Assembly (NCBI RefSeq): GCF_007556595.1
Contig: NZ_VJNB01000001.1
Location: 372,001 to 436,000, forward strand
DNA length: 64,000 nucleotides
Source: Tepidimonas alkaliphilus
Lineage (GTDB): Bacteria > Pseudomonadota > Gammaproteobacteria > Burkholderiales > Burkholderiaceae_C
Direction of reading: 5' to 3'
Shown here: positions 42,530-54,663 of the stretch, piece by piece
How positions within the stretch are numbered: the first letter of the stretch is position 1
How the letters are laid out: each line of letters begins with the position of its first letter
Made by a program: the position numbers and the translations under genes
Notes under the pieces: generated by a model
The model's database searches: none
What the model was told of the DNA's origin: nothing
The model's input: only the letters and a program-made list of their open reading frames with translations

Positions 42530-43414
42530 ATGTTCGCGTCCGATCGTTTCGAACATGGGGCGGTGGCAGCCACGGCTGGCGCGCACGCGCGCAGCGCGGG
42601 CCAGCCAGCCGGGGCTGCCGCTGGGCTTGTCTCATCAGAAACAACGGTCCGCGTCGATAGCCTCCCCGAGTCGTGGATACCGGTCACGTCTGACAAGGTG
42701 CGCATCCGTGAGCGTCGCATCCGCCGGCTGCGTCGTAACGTCTGGGCTGCCGGTCGCTTGCTCAGGCTTTCTGCCCCTCGTGATCGTGTCCTCTTCGTCA
42801 CCTTGACGTATGACACCCGGGGCACGCTTGGCCGCGGTGCTCACGATTGGCAGCCGTGTCATATCAAGGATGCCCTGAAGCGTTACCGCCGCTGGGCCAA
42901 TGGCGTTGGCATCCGTGTTCGCTATGTCTGGGTTGCTGAGCTACAGCAGTCCGGGACCATGCACTACCACTTGGCTATCTGGGTGCCTCGCCACGTCACT
43001 ATGCCGAAGTGGGACAAGGCTGGTCCTGGTCGAGGCCCTTTCTGGCCGCACGGCATGACGCGCACCGAGGTCGCCCGGGATGCTGTCGGCTACCTCATGA
43101 AATACATGTCCAAGATCGGGGGTCATCATGACTACCCCAAGGGTGCGCGTATCTATGGCATCGGCGGCCTCGATCAAAGCCTCGCGTCGATCCGCTCGTG
43201 GCTCAACCTTCCCGAGTGGTGCAAGGCCCTTTATGGCGTCGGCGAGCTCATCACCCGCTCGGGTCGTCGTGTGGTGCGCCAGACTGGGGAGGTATTGGCC
43301 TCCCCGTGGAGACGTGTGTCCTATCGTGGACAACTGTTCTTGTGTCGCGTGGGAGAGGTGGCGGCGCGATGGTTTGATGGGCCATATTCGAAGCTGAGTG
43401 TGAGTCATGCGTGA
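42530..43414 (+). CDS. Rolling-circle replication initiator Rep (HUH endonuclease), copy 2
   Basis: Identical product to 36833-37717: TLTY at 91-94, HYH at 145-147 and the nicking Tyr in YLMKYMSK. Two origins and two Rep genes in tandem allow release of a unit genome from the chromosome by replication between origins. Confidence 0.9.
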   Translation: MFASDRFEHGAVAATAGAHARSAGQPAGAAAGLVSSETTVRVDSLPESWIPVTSDKVRIRERRIRRLRRNVWAAGRLLRLSAPRDRVLFVTLTYDTRGTLGRGAHDWQPCHIKDALKRYRRWANGVGIRVRYVWVAELQQSGTMHYHLAIWVPRHVTMPKWDKAGPGRGPFWPHGMTRTEVARDAVGYLMKYMSKIGGHHDYPKGARIYGIGGLDQSLASIRSWLNLPEWCKALYGVGELITRSGRRVVRQTGEVLASPWRRVSYRGQLFLCRVGEVAARWFDGPYSKLSVSHA

Positions 43415-43694
43415 CGACGTTGTCGCCTTTTTCCTGCTTGCCTCTGGTGTCGTGGCAGCCAGTGATCCGCCTGATAGTCCACCGCGTCTTCGTGATGATC
43501 GTCCGCCGCTTGTTTATCAAGCGGGTTCAACGTTTTATGACGTCTCGCCGCCGTCGTCTCTTGTCCGTGACGGCGAGGCTGTGATCTTTCGTTTGCTAGA
43601 CGAAAAGCGCCGTCCTACTGGTGGATGGTGCTATGTCTATCCTCATGTCGGCGTTGTTGGTTCGGGTCGTGTCGAACGAATTGTTTGCGAGTGA
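43407..43694 (+). CDS. Phage small secreted protein of unknown function (95 aa), copy 2
   Basis: Identical product to 37710-37997; short hydrophobic N-terminus, two Cys, not recognised. Confidence 0.6.
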   Translation: MRDDVVAFFLLASGVVAASDPPDSPPRLRDDRPPLVYQAGSTFYDVSPPSSLVRDGEAVIFRLLDEKRRPTGGWCYVYPHVGVVGSGRVERIVCE

Positions 43695-43697
43695 GTC

Positions 43698-43784
43698 ATG
43701 GATCAGTCTGTAGCGCTTGCGATCGTGGCCGGTATTGGCGTCCTCGTGTTTGCTGCCGGTTACTTCGTCGGGCTGAGGGTCTGA
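43698..43784 (+). CDS. 28-residue membrane protein, minor coat candidate, copy 2
   Basis: Identical to 38001-38087 (MDQSVALAIVAGIGVLVFAA start); single membrane helix. Confidence 0.65.
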   Translation: MDQSVALAIVAGIGVLVFAAGYFVGLRV

Positions 43785-43786
43785 CG

Positions 43787-43900
43787 ATGGATTGGTCCTT
43801 TCTCTCTCAGTATGTTGCGTCTTACATGGTCGTTTTCGCGGCGGGGTTTGCTGCCGGTGCTGCTCATGCGTGGGTCCGGCGCATCCTGTCTGCGGTCTGA
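43787..43900 (+). CDS. 37-residue membrane protein, minor coat candidate, copy 2
   Basis: Identical to 38090-38203 (MDWSFLSQYVASYMVVFAAG start); single helix with basic end, translationally coupled to the preceding ORF. Confidence 0.65.
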   Translation: MDWSFLSQYVASYMVVFAAGFAAGAAHAWVRRILSAV

Positions 43901-43941
43901 ATCGGGGGCGGTCCCCGATCCGCTGCCGGGCGGGTTCCCGG
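43901..43941 (+). other. Two consecutive hairpins before the major coat gene, copy 2
   Basis: Same stems ATCGGGG/CCCCGAT and CCGGG/CCCGG as in copy 1. Confidence 0.5.
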
Positions 43942-43958
43942 TTGTCTGGAGTCTTGTC

Positions 43959-44177
43959 ATGCAAACTCGCTTCTTCAAGCGTTCTGCTGTTCTTCTCGTT
44001 CCGCTCGCTCCCATGGCTGCTATGGCTCAAGACGCCACTGCGGCTTTCAATACTGCGATTGCTGATGTCGGTGCCAACGTCGCCACGTATGGGGGCGCTC
44101 TGGTCGGTGTCGCGGCTATTGGTGTCGCCTTCATGGTCGGCATCAAATACATCAAGAAAATCCGCGGCGCTGCTTGA
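43959..44177 (+). CDS. Inovirus major coat protein (pVIII-like), copy 2
   Basis: Identical to 38262-38480: cleavable signal peptide, acidic N-terminus, membrane helix and basic C-terminus of a filamentous-phage major coat protein. Confidence 0.92.
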   Translation: MQTRFFKRSAVLLVPLAPMAAMAQDATAAFNTAIADVGANVATYGGALVGVAAIGVAFMVGIKYIKKIRGAA

Positions 44178-44191
44178 TCGCTTTATCGGCC

Positions 44192-45751
44192 ATGCGGTTC
44201 GCTCGAAACCTCGTTTTCGCTGCGGCCTGCATGGCCGCTTTTTCGGTGTCGGCTCAGTCATCTGGCCAGTGGCGCATCGCCATGGATCAGGCGTCCCGCA
44301 TCACGGGCATGCAGTGGCAGTCGAATCCTTATTCCATCCTTGCGCCTTCGGTCATTTATGACACGCTCACAAATGGCAATCGTGTCGAAGTCCGCCGCTA
44401 CACCGGTTCTACACCTGCGCTACCCCAACAGCTTGCCGGTCGCAATCAGCTTCTGACTGTTACACCGTCCGGCGTTGTTGTCGAGCTACCTTCACGCGTT
44501 TCTATTCCGGGCCGCTCATCTCAGTTGCCGGTCACGATCGTAGAGCCTATTTCCCGTCCCACGATGAATAGGATGGCGGCTAAGGCGTTGCGTGCGCTTC
44601 CATTAGTCGGAACGGCTCTTCAGATTTATGATCTTGCGAAAGCTCTTGATGAGATGGACCTCGAAGTGGATTCCCAGGGCCAGCTCGTGACAAAACTTGA
44701 TGCTCGGACTTTTTGCGGGACTTCCGCCACATCTTACAGTCAGTGGCGCTATTTCATTTATCAAACCGTTAATGAGCCGGGACTTTATACGTGCTCTGGC
44801 GATAGCATGCTGGTTGAAAAAAAATGTTTGTCTGAAAATGTTACTATTCCCGACGGTTATGTCAGCTACAATACTAAGATGACTTCAGAGCCGTGTTTCA
44901 GTTCCACTCAGGTTAATACTACGTTTGTAATCTACTATTTTTCACCTTCTTCTACTCCATCGGGTGCTTTTTTACCGTCTCAGCCACAGTCTCTTCCAGT
45001 GACTGACGACGAGCTACAAGCTAAAGTCGCTTCTCTTACTCTTCAAACGCTTGTCAACCTTTTGAACTCACTTCCTTCTATTGATCGTGCCTCGGATGTC
45101 ATCGATATCTATGCTCGTGAGCTCAAAGATGATCCAGTAGATCATCGCGTCCGGCTTGGCTACGGTCCGACGTCCCCTACTTCCGTGCAAGTCGGTGAGC
45201 CCGCGACGACAACGACGACTAGATCGGATGGCTCGACTGTTACTACCACAACGACGACTACAGCTACGGCCGATGGCAATACGGTCATTTTTAACACGCG
45301 CACTGAGGTCGTGACTCGTGATGCCCAAGGCAACGTCACGGATAGAACCGTCACTGAAACTACGCCGACGTCACCCAGCAACCCCAATGCGCCCCATCAG
45401 GAAGATCTCGAATGCGGGCTACCGGATACGCCGCCGTGTAAGATCGATGAAACTGGCACTCCGGCCCCGCCTCATCCCGACGAAGGCCGTCAGCTTTTCG
45501 ATGATCTCCTTCCTCAGTGCATCAAGTCAGGTAACTGGCGCAGTTGTTTTCCTCAGCTTCCCGAAATCAATTGGACGTTTCAGGTTCCTACGGGATGTTC
45601 CGTCATCCCTCTTCCCGGCTATGAAAAGCTCGGTCTCAATGGCATTGATATTTGCCGTTTCCAGCCGATCATTCACGATTTGATGTCCATGCTCTGGGCA
45701 GGGGCCGGTCTTTTCGGTGCCGTGTCGATTCTTGGTCGTCGAAAGGGGTAA
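44192..45751 (+). CDS. Adsorption/minor coat protein (pIII-like, TspB-like C-terminus), copy 2
   Basis: Identical to 38495-40054: signal peptide, Cys-containing N domain, Thr-rich linker and membrane-anchored C-terminal domain. Even the receptor-binding part, usually the fastest-changing part of inoviruses, is unchanged between copies. Confidence 0.8.
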   Translation: MRFARNLVFAAACMAAFSVSAQSSGQWRIAMDQASRITGMQWQSNPYSILAPSVIYDTLTNGNRVEVRRYTGSTPALPQQLAGRNQLLTVTPSGVVVELPSRVSIPGRSSQLPVTIVEPISRPTMNRMAAKALRALPLVGTALQIYDLAKALDEMDLEVDSQGQLVTKLDARTFCGTSATSYSQWRYFIYQTVNEPGLYTCSGDSMLVEKKCLSENVTIPDGYVSYNTKMTSEPCFSSTQVNTTFVIYYFSPSSTPSGAFLPSQPQSLPVTDDELQAKVASLTLQTLVNLLNSLPSIDRASDVIDIYARELKDDPVDHRVRLGYGPTSPTSVQVGEPATTTTTRSDGSTVTTTTTTTATADGNTVIFNTRTEVVTRDAQGNVTDRTVTETTPTSPSNPNAPHQEDLECGLPDTPPCKIDETGTPAPPHPDEGRQLFDDLLPQCIKSGNWRSCFPQLPEINWTFQVPTGCSVIPLPGYEKLGLNGIDICRFQPIIHDLMSMLWAGAGLFGAVSILGRRKG

Positions 45752-45754
45752 GTT

Positions 45755-46072
45755 ATGCCGTTGTTTGCTGCTTTAGTGCAAGGCCTTTTTGGCAAGCTTT
45801 TCGCTTTTCTCGCCGCTTACGTGGGCCGTCAATGGGCCATGCGCATTGCCGTTGCTATGTCTGTCGCTACAGGTTATGTTGCACTTGTTGCAGCGTTCAA
45901 TGCTTTTGTATCCCCGTTGCTCTCGAAGCTCTTTGCTACGTCTTGGGGTCACGTGCTCGGGTTGGCGTTTCCGCCGATATCCGGCACCGTGATTGCTGGT
46001 TTGGTTGGCTTGTGGATTGCAAAGGTGTCGTTCGAATATTCTCTTCATCTCGCGGGCATCATGGGCAAGTGA
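45755..46072 (+). CDS. Minor coat protein pVI-like (DUF5455-like), copy 2
   Basis: Identical to 40058-40375; three hydrophobic helices, between the pIII-like and Zot genes. Confidence 0.8.
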   Translation: MPLFAALVQGLFGKLFAFLAAYVGRQWAMRIAVAMSVATGYVALVAAFNAFVSPLLSKLFATSWGHVLGLAFPPISGTVIAGLVGLWIAKVSFEYSLHLAGIMGK

Positions 46073-46084
46073 TGGAGGGGTGCC

Positions 46085-46885
46085 ATGCCGGTTTACAGTG
46101 TCGAAGGTAAGCTTGGCACCGGTAAGTCCAAGTTCGCCGTGTGGCAGGCGAAGCGCGCTTTGCTTCAGGGCCGCCGTGTCGCGGCTAACTTCGATCTTCG
46201 CCTGGACAAGCTTGTCTCCGGTCGTCGTGCTCACTACGTCCGTATCCCCGACAAGCCGACGGCTGCTGACCTCGAGGCGGTCGGGCACGGCAATCCGGAC
46301 TCGTATGACGAAGATCGCAACGGCGTGATGCTGCTTGACGAGCTTGGGACGTGGCTAAATGCTCGCTCGTTTCAAGACAAGGGTCGTGCGGCGGTTCTTG
46401 ACTGGCTCATTCATGCGCGAAAGCTCGGCTGGGACGTGTATCTCATCGTCCAAGATTCGCTCATGATTGACAAACAAGTTCGCGAGTCGCTCATAGAGTA
46501 TCGCGTCAAGATGTTCCGGGGCGACAAGATCAAAATCCCTTTCATCGGCGGCATCTTGAATGAGCTTTTCGGTGGTCGTGTCGGCTACCTTCCTCGCTTC
46601 CATCTCGCCGTGTCTCGTGTCGGTGACGGCCAGAATGCGGTCGTCGCCGAACGCTGGATGTTTCGCGGTGACGATTTGCACGAGGCCTACGATACTCGGC
46701 AGGTGTTCCGCCACGACTACCCGCATGGCTCTCATTCGGTCTGGTCGGAGGCTGTCGAACTCCCTGTTCCCGCTTTCGTGCGGGCGTGGCGTGCGGTTCG
46801 CGCGTTTTTCCGTTCCCGTCCCGTTTACCGGCCCATCACTATGTATTGGGACCCGCAGCCCCGCCCACCCTTTGCTAGACCATGA
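46085..46885 (+). CDS. Zot-domain morphogenesis ATPase (pI-like), copy 2
   Basis: Identical to 40388-41188: Walker A GKLGTGKS, Walker B VMLLDELGTW, no clear C-terminal membrane helix. Confidence 0.9.
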   Translation: MPVYSVEGKLGTGKSKFAVWQAKRALLQGRRVAANFDLRLDKLVSGRRAHYVRIPDKPTAADLEAVGHGNPDSYDEDRNGVMLLDELGTWLNARSFQDKGRAAVLDWLIHARKLGWDVYLIVQDSLMIDKQVRESLIEYRVKMFRGDKIKIPFIGGILNELFGGRVGYLPRFHLAVSRVGDGQNAVVAERWMFRGDDLHEAYDTRQVFRHDYPHGSHSVWSEAVELPVPAFVRAWRAVRAFFRSRPVYRPITMYWDPQPRPPFARP

Positions 46886-47042
46886 CAGTGGCCCTCAGGC
46901 CACGTCGGCGGGTCCCCGGCGCGGTTCCGTCCGCGCCCGGAGCGCGTCGCAGGCCCGCACCGCATGCGGTAGCATTGTTGACGGCTTGCTGCACCGCGTC
47001 CCGATCCGGTGGACGCGCGGAGGGGAACCGGGGAGGGTCACT
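46886..47042. other. Phage intergenic region with dyads, candidate origin/packaging signal, copy 2
   Basis: Repeats the three dyads of 41189-41345 (GTGGCC/GGCCAC, GGCGCGG/CCGCGCC and ACCGCATGCGGT). Confidence 0.5.
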
Positions 47043-47219
47043 GTGGGCCTGTATGACCGCGACTACTACCATCAGCATCGTCAGCGTGTTGAGCGCGAAA
47101 CCTCAAGGCCTCGCCGCTCTATCGGCGTCGGCTCCATCGTGCTGTTGACGCTCGTCATCTGCGCCGCCGTCTATGGCATCGTGCGGCTTGTCGCCGACGT
47201 TGCGCCGATGCTACGATAG
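47043..47219 (+). CDS. 58-residue membrane protein after Zot, copy 2
   Basis: Identical to 41346-41522 (MGLYDRDYYHQHRQRVERET start, one membrane helix). Ends 26 bp before the right attachment site. Confidence 0.65.
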   Translation: MGLYDRDYYHQHRQRVERETSRPRRSIGVGSIVLLTLVICAAVYGIVRLVADVAPMLR

Positions 47220-47244
47220 AGACATTGAAAGTTCCGATCGCCGT

Positions 47245-47272
47245 GGTTTACACCATATAAATTGTGGAACTT
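47245..47272. other. Right phage junction (attR)
   Basis: GGTTTACACCA-TATAAA-TTGTGGAACTT: phage-derived XerD-side arm, then centre and XerC arm shared with dif. The 20-bp core ends at 47274; beyond it the chromosome resumes (ACTCACC), 2 bp before the stop of the ankyrin gene. Confidence 0.8.
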
Positions 47273-47276
47273 TTAC

Positions 47277-47978
47277 TCACCAGCTTCCCTTGGGCTGGCG
47301 CGCGCGCAGCGCGGCGGCAATGCGTTGCACGACGTGCTCACGACCGCTGTGACGGGCAAAGTCCAGCGCATCCAAGCCTTGCTGGTTGCGCAGCGTGGGG
47401 TCGGCTCCCTCGGCCAGCAGCAATTCCACCACCTCTGAGCGTCCATAGAGCGCCGCCATCATCAGCGGCGTGCTGCGGTTGGGCGACTCGGCGTCGATGT
47501 AGGCGTGGTGTTCCAGCAACAGCCGCGTGATCGGCAGCGCCGCGTCGGTCTTGCCGGTGGCGGCGTAATGCAGCGGCGTCCAGCCGGGCCGGTTGACCTG
47601 CGCGCCCCGGCCGATCAGCGCCTGCACGATGTCCAGATGGCCGCGCAGCGCGGCGATCATCAGCGCGTTTTCGCCGGCTGGGTTGGTGGCCTCCACGTCC
47701 AGATCCCACTGTTCGACGAGGTGGCGCGCCACTTTCAGCGCGTCGCGCTGCAGCGCCAGCACCAGCGGCGGGTTGAGGTCTGGATCCGGCGTGTTGACGT
47801 CCAGCCCGCGCAGCTGCAGCTCGATGACGGTGCTGACGTCGTCGCGGATGATGGCGGTGATGTAGCGGTCGTAGGCCCGCTGGGCCCGCGCCGGCGCCGG
47901 CGACATCAGCGCCATGAGGGCCATCAAGCCAGACAAGACAAGCACTTGTCTTCTTTCGTGAAGATCGTGCTTGAACAT
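47277..47978 (-). CDS. Exported ankyrin-repeat protein
   Basis: A 233-residue protein with a signal peptide (VLVLSGLMALMALMSPAPAR, cleavage near ARAQ) and five or six ankyrin repeats (about residues 40-220): NPAGENALMIAALRGHLDIV, GWTPLHYAATG, RSTPLMMAALYGRSEVVELL and QQGLDALDFARHSGREHVVQ. Periplasmic location is inferred; partner unknown. The gene follows tatD on the same strand and its 3' end lies against the phage insertion, which therefore did not break it. Confidence 0.88.
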   Translation of the reverse strand: MFKHDLHERRQVLVLSGLMALMALMSPAPARAQRAYDRYITAIIRDDVSTVIELQLRGLDVNTPDPDLNPPLVLALQRDALKVARHLVEQWDLDVEATNPAGENALMIAALRGHLDIVQALIGRGAQVNRPGWTPLHYAATGKTDAALPITRLLLEHHAYIDAESPNRSTPLMMAALYGRSEVVELLLAEGADPTLRNQQGLDALDFARHSGREHVVQRIAAALRARQPKGSW

Positions 47979-48024
47979 CCTCAGGCTCCCGCGGGCACGG
48001 CGTGCGTGGGCTGCTCGGCGGGCG

Positions 48025-48864
48025 TCAAGCCGCGGCAGCCGCCTCGTCTTTCACGCGGTCGAACAGCCGGGTGAAGTTCTCGCTGGTGATGCGGCCAACC
48101 TCCTCGGGTGTGGTGCCGTGCAGCTGCGCCAGCTGTGCCGCCACCAGCGGCACGTAGGCCGGGGTGTTGACCTTGCCGCGGTGCGGCACCGGCGCCAGGT
48201 AGGGGCTGTCGGTCTCGATCAGCGTGCAATCCAGCGGCACCAGCCGCGCCACCTCGCGCAGGCTGGCGGCGTTCTTGAACGTGACGATGCCGGAAAACGA
48301 GATCAGGAACCCCAGGTCGAGCGCCGCGCGGGCGACCTCGGCGCTCTCGGTGAAGCAGTGGAACACCCCGCGCGCTGGCGGCAGGCTGTCGCCGCCGGCG
48401 GAGCCGAGCCCCCCCTCCTCGCGCAGGATGGCCAGCGTGTCGTCCGCCGCGGCGCGGGTGTGGATGACCAGCGGCAGGTTGGCGCGGCGTGCGGCGCGGA
48501 TGTGGACGCGAAAGCGCTCGCGCTGCCACTCCATGTCGGCCACCGTGCGACCCTCCAGGCGATAGTAGTCCAGCCCGGTCTCGCCGATGCCGACCACGCG
48601 CGGACGCGCGGCCAGCTCCAGCAACCGCTCCACCGTGGGGGCCTCGTCGTGCTCGTGGTCGGGGTGCACGCCGACGGTGGCCCACAGGCGCGGGCTGCCG
48701 TCGGCCCCCTGCAGCGCGAGCCGGTGCACGGCGTCGAAGCGCTCCAGCGTCGTGCCGATGCACAGCGCACGCGTCACGCCGGCGGCGCGCATCGCGTCCA
48801 GCACCGCCGGCAGGTCGGCCTGCAGCTCGGGAAAGTCCAGATGGCAGTGGGAGTCGGTAAACAT
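48025..48864 (-). CDS. tatD: TatD-family metal-dependent DNase
   Basis: A 279-residue TIM-barrel hydrolase. Metal ligands: HCHLD near the start (His6, His8), Glu in IGETGLDYY, His in LVIHTRAA, His in VFHCFTE and Asp in LIETDSPYLAPVPHRGK. The ATG giving MFTDSHCHLDF is chosen over one eight codons upstream. Part of the mltG-tmk-holB-pilZ-tatD operon, an arrangement common in proteobacteria. TatD proteins act as 3'-5' DNases in DNA repair; the true substrate is uncertain. Confidence 0.92.
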   Translation of the reverse strand: MFTDSHCHLDFPELQADLPAVLDAMRAAGVTRALCIGTTLERFDAVHRLALQGADGSPRLWATVGVHPDHEHDEAPTVERLLELAARPRVVGIGETGLDYYRLEGRTVADMEWQRERFRVHIRAARRANLPLVIHTRAAADDTLAILREEGGLGSAGGDSLPPARGVFHCFTESAEVARAALDLGFLISFSGIVTFKNAASLREVARLVPLDCTLIETDSPYLAPVPHRGKVNTPAYVPLVAAQLAQLHGTTPEEVGRITSENFTRLFDRVKDEAAAAA

Positions 48865-48915
48865 GGATCGTGCAAGGGAAAAGGTCAACCGCGGACAGGC
48901 CGCCGATGGCGGACT

Positions 48916-49296
48916 TCAAACGGTTTGCGTCGGTTGATCGGATGGCAGCAGGGGATCCAAAAGCGCTTCGATCCGCGCTTTCAATGCCCTGCCCCGCTCA
49001 TCGCGGGGAAAGCGCACGCCGATGCCCTGCGTGCGCAGGCCGCTGGCGCCTGCCGGCGTGATCCAGGCAACCTGGCCGACGATGGGGTAGCGCTGAGGAT
49101 CATCGGGCAGCGTCAGCAGCAAATAAACCTCTTGCCCTAGGGTGTAGGGTCGGGCCGATGCCACAAAGATGCCACCATCGGCAAACAGCGCAATATAGGA
49201 CGCTTGCAATGCCGCCTTTTCGCGAATGGTCAGCTGGATGACGGCCGGTCGGGGCGGGGTATCCTCCGCGGCATCGGCCAACGCCTGGGCATTCAT
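48916..49296 (-). CDS. pilZ: PilZ-domain protein
   Basis: A 126-residue PilZ-like protein, start MNAQALADAAEDTPPRPAVI. The body (IQLTIREKAALQASYIALFA, GGIFVASARPYTLGQEVYLL, GQVAWITPAGA, GIGVRFPRDERG) is that of the type IV pilus PilZ protein, which lacks the RxxxR c-di-GMP site and instead helps pilus assembly. Placed between holB and tatD, its usual place in beta- and gammaproteobacteria. Confidence 0.9.
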   Translation of the reverse strand: MNAQALADAAEDTPPRPAVIQLTIREKAALQASYIALFADGGIFVASARPYTLGQEVYLLLTLPDDPQRYPIVGQVAWITPAGASGLRTQGIGVRFPRDERGRALKARIEALLDPLLPSDQPTQTV

Positions 49297-49306
49297 GGCG
49301 GCAAGT

Positions 49307-52534
<3,228 letters not shown>

Positions 52535-52538
<4 letters not shown>

Positions 52539-53572
52539 CGGCCCAGCTGGTACCGCCGCACCGCGTGGTTGTGCTCCTCCAGCGTGCGGCTGAACACGCT
52601 GGTGCCATCGCCACGGGCGACAAAATAAAGCGCTGGTGTTGGGGCCGGCTGCACCGCTGCCAGCAGCGACGCCCATCCCGGCATGGCAATCGGGGTGGGC
52701 GGCAGACCCGCGCGGGTGTAGGTGTTGTAGGGCGTGTCGGCCAGCAGGTCGCGGCGGCGCAGGTCGCCGTCGAACGCCTCGCCCAGGCCATAGATGACGC
52801 TGGGGTCGGTCTGCAACCGCATGCCCAGGCGCAGCCGGTTGACAAACACCCCGGCGATCAGCGCGCGGTCGGGTTCGTGGCCGGTCTCCTTCTCGATCAG
52901 GCTGGCCAGAATCAGCGCCTCTTCCGGACTGCGCAACGGCAAGTCGCCGGCGCGCTGCGCCCACGCCTGCGCCAAGCGCTCGTCCATGGCGCGCGCAGCG
53001 CGGCGCAGCACCTCGCTGGCGCGGCCGCGCTTGGGGTAGAGATAGGTGTCGGGAAAGAAGCGCCCCTCCGCGTGCCCCGCGGCCAAGCCAAGATGGCGCG
53101 CCAGAGCCACTGGGTCTTCGCCAGGGGGCAGATCGTCCACCAAGTGCTCAGCGCGGCGCAACGCGCGCAGCACGTCGCGCACGGTCCAGCCCTCGATCAG
53201 CGTGACGCGCCGCAGCGCCTGCTCGCCGCGCACCAGCTTGTCCAGCAGTTGGCCCGGCGTGGTGCCAGGCGCGATTTCATAAGCGCCAGCCTTGAGTTGG
53301 TGCGCCTGTCCGGACAGCCGCAGCCAGCCAAACAGCATCCATGCCGGCACATCCACGCCGGCCTCGGCCAGCGTCTGCGCAATCTGGCGCGCCGACATGC
53401 CCGGCGCAATCTGCACATCGACCACCTCGGCGTCCACAGGCAGGCGCAGCGGTAACGGTCGCAACAGCCAAGCCGCCGTCGTGCCCGCCAACGCCAGCGC
53501 CGCCACGGCCAGCGCAGCCACCCAACGGGCCGTGCGGCGTGTTGCACCAGGATGTCGAGGGGAACGGCTCAT
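52535..53572 (-). CDS. mltG: Endolytic murein transglycosylase MltG
   Basis: A 345-residue single-pass inner-membrane enzyme that cuts nascent peptidoglycan strands. One N-terminal helix (VAALAVAALALAGTTAAWLL), a LysM-like region (about 60-130) and the YceG catalytic domain with the active Glu in ILASLIEKETGHEPDR; then VFVNRLRLGMRLQTDPSVIY, YNTYTRAGLPPTPIAMPG and [20 protein letters not shown]. Start at MSRSPRHPG is chosen; a longer frame to 53656 adds nothing recognisable. First gene of the operon, divergent from ygfZ. Confidence 0.94.
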
Positions 53573-53726
53573 GAAGACAGCAACCCCGAGGCGACTGCGA
53601 GACAATACGGCGGAGCTGGGATCATAGCCGCGCCGCATCGAGCTTGGAGCGTCCACCGCGAGGCGCGCCTATAAGGCCGGACGGCTGCGGCCCGCTGAAG
53701 TGCCTTTTCACCATGGCGAAATAAAG

Positions 53727-54647
53727 ATGGAAGCTATTGCGATTCCCGATGGCGTCGCTGAGCTGGACGACTGGGGCGTGCTGCGTGCCGCCGGCCCCGA
53801 CGCCGCGGCCTTCCTGCACGGCCAGCTGACCCACGACGTGCTGCATCTGACCCCGCAGGCAGCGCGGCTGGTCGCCTGGTGCACGCCGAAGGGCCGCATG
53901 CTGATGAGCGCGGTGCTGTGGCGCCCGGCGGATGACGAATGCCTGCTGGCGCTGCCGCGCAGCCGCGTGGCGCCGGTGCTCAAACGCCTGTCGATGTTCG
54001 TGCTGCGCGCCAAGGTCACGCTGCAGGACGCAAGCGACGCCTGGCGCGTCTGGGGCGCGGCGGGCGCGGCGGTGCCGCCCGGGCTGATGCAGCCGTGGGC
54101 CGCGCAGTGCGACGGCGACGGCCGCCTGTGGGCGCGCCTGCCCGACGGCGCCGGCTGCGCGCGCGCGCTGGCGCTGCAGCCAGCCGCGGCCGCGGCCCCC
54201 GACGGCGCGGCCCTGCCGCCCGGCTGGTGGCCGTGGCTGCAGGTGATGAGCGCGGCGCCGTTCGTCACCGAGCCGGTGGTGGAGGCGTTCGTGCCGCAGA
54301 TGCTCAATTATGAGTCGGTGGGCGGCGTGCACTTCCAGAAGGGCTGCTATCCGGGGCAGGAGGTGGTGGCGCGCGCGCAGTTCCGCGGCGCCGTCAAGCG
54401 CCGCGGCGCGCTGCTGCGCGCCGAAGGGCCGGTGGCGGTGGGGCAGGAGGTGTTCCATCCCGCCGACCCGGATCAGCCCGCCGGGCTCGTGGCCGACGCC
54501 GCGCCGCATCCGAAGCACGGCACCTGGCACGCGGTGGCCAGCGTGCAGACCTCGGCGCTGGACGGCCAGCCGCTGCGCATCGGCGGCCCGGATGGCGTCG
54601 TCGCGCACGTGGAGCCGTTGCCGTATCCGCTGCGCGACGACCTCTGA
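53727..54647 (+). CDS. ygfZ: Folate-binding protein YgfZ
   Basis: A 306-residue protein of the GcvT-like fold that uses tetrahydrofolate in iron-sulfur cluster repair/assembly. The signature KGCYPGQEVVAR with its reactive Cys is present, along with FLHGQLTHDVLHLTPQAARL and TPKGRMLMSAVLW. The ATG at 53727 (MEAIAIPDGVAELDD) is preferred to a GTG nine codons earlier. Divergent from mltG, a common arrangement. Confidence 0.92.
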   Translation: MEAIAIPDGVAELDDWGVLRAAGPDAAAFLHGQLTHDVLHLTPQAARLVAWCTPKGRMLMSAVLWRPADDECLLALPRSRVAPVLKRLSMFVLRAKVTLQDASDAWRVWGAAGAAVPPGLMQPWAAQCDGDGRLWARLPDGAGCARALALQPAAAAAPDGAALPPGWWPWLQVMSAAPFVTEPVVEAFVPQMLNYESVGGVHFQKGCYPGQEVVARAQFRGAVKRRGALLRAEGPVAVGQEVFHPADPDQPAGLVADAAPHPKHGTWHAVASVQTSALDGQPLRIGGPDGVVAHVEPLPYPLRDDL

Positions 54648-54663
54648 TGCGGGGCCGCCCGAC

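Larger units (their letters stand above)
41559..47255 (+). mobile_element. Inovirus prophage, copy 2 of the tandem pair, 5,697 bp
   Basis: Head-to-tail repeat of copy 1. Every rightward gene has the same translation as in copy 1 at an offset of 5,697 bp, and no difference was seen in the nucleotide text when compared by eye. Such perfect identity means recent duplication or gene-conversion, as in CTXphi arrays, where tandem copies permit virion production by rolling-circle replication. Confidence 0.95.

Noticed and set aside
41559-47255. Possibility that the second phage copy is an assembly duplication
   Set aside because: Kept as real: three distinct junction contexts (host-phage, phage-phage, phage-host) are present, as expected of true tandem integration. 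A single long read would settle it.
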